The notes under the pieces: model-generated
Database searches by the model: none
What the model saw: the letters and a program-made list of their open reading frames with translations, nothing else
Told to the model about the DNA's origin: nothing
Program-made: the position numbers and the translations under genes
DNA from: Bacillota bacterium
GTDB lineage: Bacteria > Bacillota > Clostridia > Lachnospirales > Lachnospiraceae
Direction of reading: 5' to 3'
Length of the DNA: 64,000 bases
Assembly (NCBI GenBank): GCA_023442465.1
Contig: JAEZZQ010000016.1
Location: 533,576 to 597,575, forward strand
In this document: one piece after another, positions 26,234 to 33,784 of the stretch
How the letters are laid out: each line of letters begins with the position of its first letter
How positions within the stretch are numbered: position 1 is the stretch's first letter

Positions 26234-26773
26234 ATGAAATATTTCTTTCGTATTATTTGTGGTTTATTTTTCTGCTTTTTCATTGCCCCGTCTGCTGCCT
26301 GTAGCACTTTATCTTATGAAGAGGATGTATCATTTCGTTGCCCTTTCACAGAATTAAATTGGGAAAGCTCATTGGAAGATATTATTACAATAGAAGGTAA
26401 GGACTATTCTACATATGATTCTGTTTATGGCGGTCTGTGCTATACATTTCCAAAAGAATACATGGATTTAAACGGCACTATAAAATATATGTTTGACGAA
26501 AATCTAAATCTGGTCTGTGTCGCATGGGCTTATACTTCTGAAGATGCCCAGGAACTTTATTCTCTCTATGATACGATCAATGCATCTGTCAATCAGATTT
26601 TTGGAGAAAGCGAGTATAATCCTCAAAACTCGACTAATTATGGTAATGTCTGGTATCGGGAAGATGGTAACATTATATTAAGCATCATGAATGCAGATTT
26701 CAACAAAGCATTGCAGTATGCTTATTTGCACCCCTCCGTTTCCAGCCAAAAGGTTGAAGACAAAATTTCCTAA
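26234..26773 (+). CDS. Secreted protein of unknown function
   Basis: A 179-residue protein with an N-terminal hydrophobic segment (YFFRIICGLFFCFFIAPSAAC) and a cysteine at residue 23 that could be a lipidation site, although the lipobox is poor. The mature part is acidic and rich in Tyr and Asn (GGLCYTFPKEYMDLNGTIKY, VCVAWAYTSEDAQELYSLYD), suggestive of a small beta-sheet domain. It lies 27 bp after the AraC gene on the same strand with AGGAGG upstream, so the two are co-transcribed. I do not recognise a family. Confidence 0.7.
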   Translation: MKYFFRIICGLFFCFFIAPSAACSTLSYEEDVSFRCPFTELNWESSLEDIITIEGKDYSTYDSVYGGLCYTFPKEYMDLNGTIKYMFDENLNLVCVAWAYTSEDAQELYSLYDTINASVNQIFGESEYNPQNSTNYGNVWYREDGNIILSIMNADFNKALQYAYLHPSVSSQKVEDKIS

Positions 26774-26779
26774 TAAAAT

Positions 26780-26824
26780 CTTGTACCTCAAATGATTTCT
26801 GTGAACAAGTAGTACAAGTTTTTT
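26780..26824 (+). terminator. Terminator after the AraC/secreted-protein operon
   Basis: CTTGTAC (26780-26786) pairs with GTACAAG (26812-26818), which is followed by six T residues on the plus strand. It lies 7 bp beyond the stop codon. Confidence 0.6.
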
Positions 26825-26863
26825 GAAATTATAAGAACTTTTATTAGCAAAAGATACATACAA

Positions 26864-26904
26864 AATGAAGCAGTCTGTTGAATTATTAATCAGACCGCTT
26901 CATT
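26864..26904 (-). terminator. Terminator after fucU
   Basis: AATGAAGC-A-GTCTG (26864-26877) and CAGAC-C-GCTTCATT (26891-26904) form a 13-bp stem with one mismatch, about 60 bp past the fucU stop. The minus-strand tail is T-rich. Confidence 0.65.
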
Positions 26905-26966
26905 CTGTATCATCTATTCTAATTTTAACTATATAACTATACCCCTAATAGTTATCATATATTTTC

Positions 26967-27398
26967 TTATACAACTCCTTTTTTCAAGATTATATTTGCA
27001 TATAATGCATTTTCGCTTGTCATGATTACAACTGACGAATGTTCTTTTGTTTTTTCATAGAACTTCCATTTGTCGATTTCTTCGAATGCATCAGCACCTC
27101 TTTTATCATATTTTGAGACCATATTTTTATAAATATCCCAAATAGGTGTTTTTACATCATCTCCCGGAAGCACTTCCATTAATGTTACAGGATGTTCTAC
27201 ATATGTATCAAGCGGAAAAACCTGTAAAATTGCATCAAGTATTTCCGGAACTCCATGGCCATCCATTCGAATTACTTTTTTCCCATAAGTATGTCCCGGG
27301 AAATTTCCATCTCCAATGGTCAGCTCGTCTGTATGCCCCATTTCACATAATACCTTTAATAATTCCGGAGTAATTATAGCTGGAATACCTTTTAACAT
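26967..27398 (-). CDS. fucU: L-fucose mutarotase (FucU/RbsD family)
   Basis: A 143-residue protein catalysing alpha/beta anomer exchange of fucose. It begins MLKGIPAIITPELLKVLCEM, the typical FucU start, and has the active-site DGNFPGHTYGKKVIRMDGHGVPEILDAI. The C-terminal SENALYANIILKKGVV is the usual RbsD/FucU end strand. The ATG at 27396-27398 has AGGAG 9 nt upstream. The longer frame to 27431 adds residues not found in the family. It is transcribed divergently from a second AraC-type regulator. Together with fucI it feeds the correct anomer into the isomerase. Confidence 0.92.
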   Translation of the reverse strand: MLKGIPAIITPELLKVLCEMGHTDELTIGDGNFPGHTYGKKVIRMDGHGVPEILDAILQVFPLDTYVEHPVTLMEVLPGDDVKTPIWDIYKNMVSKYDKRGADAFEEIDKWKFYEKTKEHSSVVIMTSENALYANIILKKGVV

Positions 27399-27497
27399 TT
27401 TATTATTCTCCTTTATAGTAACTTTATCCATTTTCTGTTACTGCCGTGATATCTGCAATCCTAAATTATTTCAATCGAAGATTTTCATTCGAAAGCG

Positions 27498-27527
27498 TTG
27501 ACTCATAAACAAGTAATATAATATACT
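27498..27527 (+). promoter_or_regulatory. Promoter of the second AraC-type regulator
   Basis: TTGACT (27498-27503) and TATACT (27522-27527) are separated by 18 bp on the plus strand, 38 bp before the chosen ATG. Confidence 0.6.
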
Positions 27528-27564
27528 GTTTTAAAATATATACGTACAGAACTGGAGAGTGACG

Positions 27565-28434
27565 ATGAGAACTGCATATACTGATCTTAACATTAAAACA
27601 ACCATAAATGGAACCACTTTTTATGTCCTGAATATTGTTTTCGAGCGTTTCCTTCGCTCTATGCCACGGCACAGCCATGGAAATCACAGCTATGAACTTC
27701 ACTACATTCCCTATGGTTACGGAAAAGTTAATATTGATGATCACATTTATGATATTACTCCAAATACGTTATATATGACAGGTCCGCATGTTGAACATGA
27801 ACAGATTCCCATTGAAAATAACCCAATGGCAGAATACTGCATCTATTTCAAACTGCATAAATCTTATTCCGACACACCTCAAACGTCTGATACTGTTGCA
27901 AATAAATTTAAAAAAGTTCACTTTTGGTTTGGCCAAGATACTCAAGACTTATATCCGTTAATACAACAGATCTTTTTTGAGTTGGAGCATGGTTATACCG
28001 GCTATATGATACAGGTAGAATCGCTGCTGCAACAATGTATTGTAAAGATTGTACGTAATTATGAAAGCCGTACTAAATCTAAATCCAGATTTTCTCCGTC
28101 AAATCTGGTTGATAGCAAGTATCTTATTGTAGAAGAAAGTTTTCTCTACGAATATGATACTATCACTCTGGCAAATCTTGCTGAACGCCTTGGTTTGAGT
28201 ACCCGCCAGACAGAACGTTTTCTAAAAGAATATTACGGAAAAACATTTCTACAAAAGAAAACGGAGGCAAAAATGTCTATGGCTAAAATCTATTTAGAAA
28301 ATACAAAATTAACTATTTCTGATATTTCAGATCGCCTAAACTATTCTTCTATTCAACATTTTTCCTATGCTTTTAAAAATTATTATGGAACAACTGCTAA
28401 TAGCTACAGAAACTCAAAATCAAACAAAAAGTGA
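27565..28434 (+). CDS. AraC-family regulator
   Basis: A 289-residue regulator. The N-terminal cupin-like sensor has MPRHSHGNHSYELHYIPYGYG and LYMTGPHVEHEQIP. The C-terminal double helix-turn-helix has ITLANLAERLGLSTRQTERFL and LTISDISDRLNYSSIQHFSYAF. The ATG at 27565 follows GGAGAG with good spacing and is preferred to the GTG two codons earlier. It is divergent from fucU and upstream of the convergent reductase operon, so fucU is the nearest likely target. Ligand unknown. Confidence 0.88.
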   Translation: MRTAYTDLNIKTTINGTTFYVLNIVFERFLRSMPRHSHGNHSYELHYIPYGYGKVNIDDHIYDITPNTLYMTGPHVEHEQIPIENNPMAEYCIYFKLHKSYSDTPQTSDTVANKFKKVHFWFGQDTQDLYPLIQQIFFELEHGYTGYMIQVESLLQQCIVKIVRNYESRTKSKSRFSPSNLVDSKYLIVEESFLYEYDTITLANLAERLGLSTRQTERFLKEYYGKTFLQKKTEAKMSMAKIYLENTKLTISDISDRLNYSSIQHFSYAFKNYYGTTANSYRNSKSNKK

Positions 28435-28589
28435 GAGCTTCAAGGCCGTATCTTCCCTGGCTAGTATATTACTTTTTAAGGGGTACCATTTTAAAAAGGT
28501 GGGAGTTCAGATTCTGCCTTGAAACTCTTAGGATATTATACTCTTATTCAATTGTTATTATATACTAAATTTTACTGGTGAAATATATT

Positions 28590-29597
28590 CTATTTTACAA
28601 TAACTCCATCTTCATCCCATAAATCATGCCAGTCTTTTGCTCCCTGCCACAGGAATACCTGTCCTTTTACAAGGCGATTATTTCTTTCTAATGTTGCAAT
28701 TTCTGCCATTTCTTCTTCTGTCAGCGGATCACTAATCATTGCTTTCAGATTGCTCGCATACTCATTTTCATGAATCGAAAATGGTATGGGCATCTGGCCT
28801 CTTTGACGAGCCCATTTCAGAGCAATAATAGCAGGATGAACACCATGTGACTCTGCAATTTTTTTCATAATTGGCGTCTGAAGATCCGCGATATCTCCCG
28901 GTTCCATATCTCTTTCGGGTCTTGTTGGAGAACCCAGCGGCATAAATCCAATTGGCTGGATATCATGTGCTACAAGATAATCAAATAATTGCTGTTGCTG
29001 GAAGCATGGATGAAGCTCCATTTCACATGCTACAGGCTTAATTTTTAATAATGGCAGCACTGCTTCCAATTTTGGAATTGTCATATTAGAAATACCGATA
29101 TTACGGATCAGCCCTTTTTCTACTAATGCTTCACACTGTCTGTATGTATTTACAAATTCTTCTACACTAAAAGGTTTAGAATCCGGATTACGAGAATCAC
29201 CATCACAATTTGGAGCATGATAATTTGGGAATGGCCAATGGATAAAGTAAATATCCACATAATCACATTTCAAATCTTCAATGCTCTGTTTGCATGCTTC
29301 TTCTACTCTTTCATGCATATCATTCCATACTTTTGTCATGATAAATAATTCTTCACGTTTAACAATACCCTCATTCATGGCAGTCTGGAACACTTCACCT
29401 ATTTCACTTTCATTTTCGTAACATGCTGCACAGTCAAAAACACGATAACCGCAACGAATTGCTCCAGCTACTGCTGCTGACACCTGTTCTGAAGTAAAAC
29501 GATCAGAACCAAATGTTCCCATTCCTACACACTGGATTTTCTCTCCTGTGTTTAACGTAATTTGTGGCACTAATGCCGGATTAATAACTTCACTCAT
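28590..29597 (-). CDS. Aldo/keto reductase
   Basis: A 335-residue NADPH-type reductase of the aldo/keto reductase superfamily. The catalytic Asp and Tyr are in RVFDCAACYENESEIG, the Lys in FIMTKVWNDMH and the His in IYFIHWPFPNY. The cofactor end is GISNMTIPKLEAVL and ALKWARQRGQMPIPFSIHENEYASN. The ATG at 29595-29597 follows AGGAG by 7 nt. It is the last gene of the operon kinase-GatD-GatZ-reductase. The substrate could be a hexose (giving a hexitol) or lactaldehyde (giving propanediol). The sequence does not decide. Confidence 0.9.
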   Translation of the reverse strand: MSEVINPALVPQITLNTGEKIQCVGMGTFGSDRFTSEQVSAAVAGAIRCGYRVFDCAACYENESEIGEVFQTAMNEGIVKREELFIMTKVWNDMHERVEEACKQSIEDLKCDYVDIYFIHWPFPNYHAPNCDGDSRNPDSKPFSVEEFVNTYRQCEALVEKGLIRNIGISNMTIPKLEAVLPLLKIKPVACEMELHPCFQQQQLFDYLVAHDIQPIGFMPLGSPTRPERDMEPGDIADLQTPIMKKIAESHGVHPAIIALKWARQRGQMPIPFSIHENEYASNLKAMISDPLTEEEMAEIATLERNNRLVKGQVFLWQGAKDWHDLWDEDGVIVK

Positions 29598-29622
29598 ACA
29601 TTTTCTCCTTTTATTAATATTT

Positions 29623-30927
29623 TTAATATGAAGCGTATTCATAATCTTTCATATATGTAGCAACTCCATCTTTGATAATCTCTAACGGATCATTTAAAAG
29701 TTCACCACTTACAATCTTATCATACTGTTTCGGTAAATATTGATGGAGAAGATTCATTGGAATCTCTATTTTCGATAAATTATCTAATAATCTATCAATA
29801 GAAGTCTGTACATCCTTTTCTCCGATATAGTATCTGCAGCGGTCAGAAAAACTATATTTTCTGGCAAAAGCAAGAGCTTTTTCATCACCATGATAGTGTT
29901 TCTGCCAATTTTTCGGATTTTCAAGCATTGCATTTTCTAGTGTTTCGGCGAATTTTGCCTGATCAGCCTCATCAATTAATATTTTCTCGATTGTACTAAG
30001 GGCAAATAAGGCTTCACGCAATCCAAATGTAAGGGCCGGGCCGACTTTTAAAATTGCAATTCCATCCTCTACCATTTTCTTCAAACATTCTTTACTCTGA
30101 TAATCTGTAGAATGACCTTCAAAAACAATTTCCGGATATTCTTTTAAACTGTTGCACAAGTCACCTGCATTCTCGCGATCATAATAAAATACCTGTGCAT
30201 CTCCGAATTCAACTCCGGGCTGTACTACAACAGCGACAATATCCTTCCATGCATCAACAACACCCTCTTCTTTAAAAACACGTTTATATGTTTCCACCGT
30301 GTCTTTAAATGCCTCCGGTTTCGTTACGCTGATACGTTCTTCCTCTTCCTGCGCACCGCCCGGAATCGGAACTTCACTTCCGATAACAAATACAGGTCTC
30401 ATAACATCAGGATGCGACTCCTTGCGCTTTTCATACGATTCCATACATGCTTTATACAATTTAACACCACGTCTTGCTATCACCTCTGTTGAAAGCATCT
30501 GAGTCGGAGAGTCATCTGCCAGCTTCATGCTGGTATCAAGGTGAATCTTTGTGAATCCGGCCTCCACATATGCTTTAACCAGCTCTACCGATTTCATCAT
30601 TGCATCCGCCTCATTCTCATTGCTCCATGTCAAAGGTCCCAGATGATCTCCGGCAAGAATTAAGTACTCTTCGCTTAATCCGGTTTCTTTAGCAAGATTT
30701 TGAACAAAACCATAAAAATCAGCAGGCTGCATCCCTGTATAACCACCGTACTGATTTACCTGATTGGCTGTAGCCTCAATCAGGACAGGTCTTTTATATT
30801 TCTTTGCTCTATCCAGCGCAGCCATAAGTACATATTTATTTGCGCTGCAGTAAGATGGAATTCCTGCTTTTATTCCTTTCTTACGTTCTGCTATCATCTG
30901 ATGTAACGGATGTATCTTCTTCATCAT
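29623..30927 (-). CDS. gatZ: Tagatose-bisphosphate aldolase non-catalytic subunit, GatZ/KbaZ-like
   Basis: A 434-residue protein matching GatZ/KbaZ end to end: PVLIEATANQVNQYGGYTGMQP, ILAGDHLGPLTWSNE, TKIHLDTSMKLADD, GSEVPIPGGAQEEE, VVVQPGVEFGDAQV, FEGHSTDYQSKECL and ILKVGPALTFGLREALFALS. In enterobacteria it stabilises the GatY or KbaY aldolase, which here is probably the protein encoded at 20879-21727 under a different promoter. The ATG at 30925-30927 has AAAGGAG upstream, so a longer frame to 30957 is discarded. It lies 25 bp before the reductase and 35 bp after the dehydrogenase. Confidence 0.9.
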   Translation of the reverse strand: MMKKIHPLHQMIAERKKGIKAGIPSYCSANKYVLMAALDRAKKYKRPVLIEATANQVNQYGGYTGMQPADFYGFVQNLAKETGLSEEYLILAGDHLGPLTWSNENEADAMMKSVELVKAYVEAGFTKIHLDTSMKLADDSPTQMLSTEVIARRGVKLYKACMESYEKRKESHPDVMRPVFVIGSEVPIPGGAQEEEERISVTKPEAFKDTVETYKRVFKEEGVVDAWKDIVAVVVQPGVEFGDAQVFYYDRENAGDLCNSLKEYPEIVFEGHSTDYQSKECLKKMVEDGIAILKVGPALTFGLREALFALSTIEKILIDEADQAKFAETLENAMLENPKNWQKHYHGDEKALAFARKYSFSDRCRYYIGEKDVQTSIDRLLDNLSKIEIPMNLLHQYLPKQYDKIVSGELLNDPLEIIKDGVATYMKDYEYASY

Positions 30928-30962
30928 ATCTATGCTCCTTTCACACTTACCGCCCACCTTTT

Positions 30963-32012
30963 TTACTGTTCACTATCAATTAATATTTTTCCTTTTACCT
31001 TTCCCGGGACCTTAAACATTTCAAAAGCATCTGCAATCTGACTTAATGGGACTTTTTTGAATATAAAAGAATCATCAAATTTCAGATCGCCTGTACCAAA
31101 ATAATGTGCGGTAAGCTTCCACTCTTCACCAGGGAATGGTGCACTGTAAGACATCCAAGAACCTGTCAATGTAAATTCTTTACGATTTATACATTCCCAT
31201 TCTTCCACCGAAAAAGTTAATTCTTTTGTAGGAGTACCAATGAAACATACCTGCGCTTTATTAGCCGCAAGTTCGAATGCCATCTTCATCGTGATAACAT
31301 TACCTGCTGTCTCATATACATAATCAAAGCCGTTTCCATCTGTTAGGTTCATTGCCTGTTCCATGAAGCCTTCATCTCTTGTATTGACAGTGCCTGTTGC
31401 ACCGAGCGATTCAGCAAGCTCTAATCTGGACGGTTCAATATCAAAAACCACAACACGTCTAGCGCCGTAAATCTTTGCCCACTGCATTGTCAGAAGTCCG
31501 ATTGTACCTCCTCCAAGAATTGCAACGTTCTTTCCGCCTTTGTAGTCCACACGGTTCAATCCATGAAGGGCTACAGTCGCCGGTTCAAAAAAGGCTCCTT
31601 TTTCAAATGATACATTATCCTCAAACTTAACCACATTTTTTTCCGGCATAACTACATATTCCGCAAAGCTTCCAAATTCTCTCGAACCGATAAAGCTATA
31701 ATGCCTGCAAAGTGAATAATTACCTTTTTGGCAATCTTCACATTTCATACATGGAACCAGCGGCACACCAGACACACGATTACCGGGTTCTACACTGGCT
31801 ACGCCTTCACCAACCGCTTCTATTGTTCCTGAAAATTCATGTCCAAGAACATTTGGGAAAAAGTGGCAGGCATCTCCATTCACACGCGGAATATCAGAAC
31901 CGCAAATACCGGTGTACTTTACTTTGATAAGAACTTGCCCTTCTTTCGCAACCGGTTTATCAATTTCTTCGTAACGAATATCTTCTCTCGCATAAACTAC
32001 TCCCGCTTTCAT
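30963..32012 (-). CDS. gatD: Zinc alcohol dehydrogenase, galactitol-1-phosphate 5-dehydrogenase-like
   Basis: A 349-residue medium-chain dehydrogenase. The catalytic zinc site is in YTGICGSDIPRV and VLGHEFSGTI. The structural zinc loop has four cysteines (VPCMKCEDCQKGNYSLC). The NAD-binding motif is AILGGGTIGLLTMQWAK. The LTGSWMSYSAPFPGEEW stretch and GSDIPR closely resemble GatD, which oxidises galactitol 1-phosphate to tagatose 6-phosphate. It overlaps the kinase gene by 4 nt (ATGA), so the kinase product is plausibly its substrate. Other sorbitol/threonine-dehydrogenase activities cannot be excluded. Confidence 0.85.
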   Translation of the reverse strand: MKAGVVYAREDIRYEEIDKPVAKEGQVLIKVKYTGICGSDIPRVNGDACHFFPNVLGHEFSGTIEAVGEGVASVEPGNRVSGVPLVPCMKCEDCQKGNYSLCRHYSFIGSREFGSFAEYVVMPEKNVVKFEDNVSFEKGAFFEPATVALHGLNRVDYKGGKNVAILGGGTIGLLTMQWAKIYGARRVVVFDIEPSRLELAESLGATGTVNTRDEGFMEQAMNLTDGNGFDYVYETAGNVITMKMAFELAANKAQVCFIGTPTKELTFSVEEWECINRKEFTLTGSWMSYSAPFPGEEWKLTAHYFGTGDLKFDDSFIFKKVPLSQIADAFEMFKVPGKVKGKILIDSEQ

Positions 32013-33535
32013 TCCTTATGTCCTCCTAATTTCTTCATTAGATCTTTTGTACCTTCATATAAACTTAAATAAATATCATAATTCATTTTATATTTTTCAA
32101 AGTTATCCATATCAGGCTCATGTCGTCGGGTCGTCTTAACTGTAATATTTACCGCTTCTTCGAAGCTTTTATATAATCCCACTCCCACACCGGCAAGAAT
32201 CGCAGCTCCCAAGGTAGTTGCTGTATCAGAAGAAGGAACCGTAATAGGCTTTCCTGTGATATCCGACTTCATCTGCGTCCATAAGAATGAGTTGGCAGAT
32301 CCCCCCATGGCCCGCAGCTCTTCTACTGCAGCGCCCGTGCTTTCCGCAATATCCAAATTATGTTTCAATGAGTATGCAACGCCCTCCATAGCGGCCCGAA
32401 TCATATGTCCCTTTGTCTTCGAAAAATCTAAGCCGAAGAACACTCCTTTGGCATACGGATCCCAAATAGGTGATCTTTCGCCGGCCATATACGGAAGAAA
32501 TATAAGACCATCACTTCCCGGCTCAACCTCTTTTGCCAAATCATCAAACTGTACCAGAGAAGATTTCCCTTTATCATTAGCAACGGAACGTTCATATTCC
32601 GCAAATTCTCTTTCCATCCAGCGCATAACGCCACCGCCGCCGGTAGTGCCTCCCTGCAGCAGCCATTGTCCCGGAACCACATGGAAACTCAGGATCATTT
32701 GAGGATTTGAAGCATATGTATCCAGGCAGATACTCATTCCTCCCGCTTGACCGCCCTGCTCCTGTGTCTCGCCCGAATGAACAACACCTGCTCCGAGAGT
32801 TCCGCAAGCCGCATCAAGGCCGCCTGCAACAACCGGCGTTCCAACAGCAAGCCCCGTCAATTCAGCCGCGTATTCATTCACAGTGCCAACAACTTCATGA
32901 CATGCCATAATGTCAGGCAGAAGTCTTCTCGGGATATCCATCAGATTACACATCTCATCATCCCATTGTCCTGTTCTCATATTAAAACAATGAAATCCGT
33001 AAGATTGACAAATATCCTGGCTGATATTACCCGTTAACCGATATACAATGAATGAATTGGATTGTAAAATCTTCCATGTTTTTTTGTAAACGTCCGGAAG
33101 ATTTTCTTTATACCAGATAATTTTCGCGGTCGAATATGATGGCTGCAAAGGATTACCGCTTAAATCAAAAATCTTTTCAGCCCCTATTTCTTCATTTAAT
33201 CTGGCGCAAATATCATTCGCGCGAGTATCCATCCATATAGGGGTATTAGTTAGAACATTGCCGTCTTCATCGATTGCAATTGCCGACCAGCTCTGTCCGT
33301 CAATTCCAATACCTTTTATATCTGCCGGTTTGATTTTTGTTTTTTCAATCACTTCACTAATTGCACCGCAGACAGCTTTCCACCAATCATCCGGGTTCTG
33401 CTCCACCCATGAGGCTCTCGGATAATACAGCTTATAATCACCTGTGGATGTTGCTACTACCGTGCCATCTTTTTGAAATAAAGCTATTTTGCAAGCACTG
33501 GTTCCGATATCAATGCCCAATAAATAATCGTTCAT
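32009..33535 (-). CDS. FGGY carbohydrate kinase, xylulokinase-like
   Basis: A 508-residue FGGY kinase. The N-terminal LLGIDIGTSACKIALFQKDG binds ATP, GIGIDGQSWSAIAIDEDGN follows, the catalytic base region is VVAGGLDAACGTLGAGV, and the C-terminal adenine loop is RAMGGSANSFLWTQMKSDI. By overall features it is nearest to xylulokinases. It is the first gene of the operon and is translationally coupled to the GatD-like dehydrogenase, so a polyol or ketose kinase that makes the dehydrogenase substrate is the likeliest role (inference). FGGY members acting on polyols such as glycerol and erythritol make this chemically reasonable. Confidence 0.88.
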   Translation of the reverse strand: MNDYLLGIDIGTSACKIALFQKDGTVVATSTGDYKLYYPRASWVEQNPDDWWKAVCGAISEVIEKTKIKPADIKGIGIDGQSWSAIAIDEDGNVLTNTPIWMDTRANDICARLNEEIGAEKIFDLSGNPLQPSYSTAKIIWYKENLPDVYKKTWKILQSNSFIVYRLTGNISQDICQSYGFHCFNMRTGQWDDEMCNLMDIPRRLLPDIMACHEVVGTVNEYAAELTGLAVGTPVVAGGLDAACGTLGAGVVHSGETQEQGGQAGGMSICLDTYASNPQMILSFHVVPGQWLLQGGTTGGGGVMRWMEREFAEYERSVANDKGKSSLVQFDDLAKEVEPGSDGLIFLPYMAGERSPIWDPYAKGVFFGLDFSKTKGHMIRAAMEGVAYSLKHNLDIAESTGAAVEELRAMGGSANSFLWTQMKSDITGKPITVPSSDTATTLGAAILAGVGVGLYKSFEEAVNITVKTTRRHEPDMDNFEKYKMNYDIYLSLYEGTKDLMKKLGGHKE

Positions 33536-33690
33536 CTTATACCTCTTGATATTCTCTTTTTCATGCTGATTTATATGTATTTTTTATATACACTTATTAT
33601 AATAAGCCTTCGCCTGTAAAGTTAGATGTTTATTGGACAACAGCATATGCCATATGTCGCATTATCGAACATTTCCATAATGCCTGCAAA

Positions 33691-33732
33691 CAAAAACCTT
33701 CGAGTGTCGGTCTGCAGACCAACAACCCGAAG
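33691..33732 (-). terminator. Terminator after the GH31 operon
   Basis: CTTCGAGTGT...GGTCTGCAGACC...CCGAAG (33698-33732) forms a long imperfect stem with a perfect 12-bp core palindrome, followed on the minus strand by a T-rich run (33691-33697). It lies 53 bp past the GH31 stop and isolates it from the kinase operon. Confidence 0.75.
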
Positions 33733-33784
33733 ATTGAACTTTGTTATATATTACGTTTGTATGTCCTCAACACTCTATTCTATC

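Noticed and set aside
28441..28530. tRNA-like arrangement: TTCAAGGC and GCCTTGAA as an acceptor-like stem with a GGGAGTTCAGATTCTG segment resembling a T-arm
   Set aside because: There is no proper D-arm or anticodon arm, the T-loop is out of register, and the enclosed length is wrong. It is more likely the terminator region between convergent operons.
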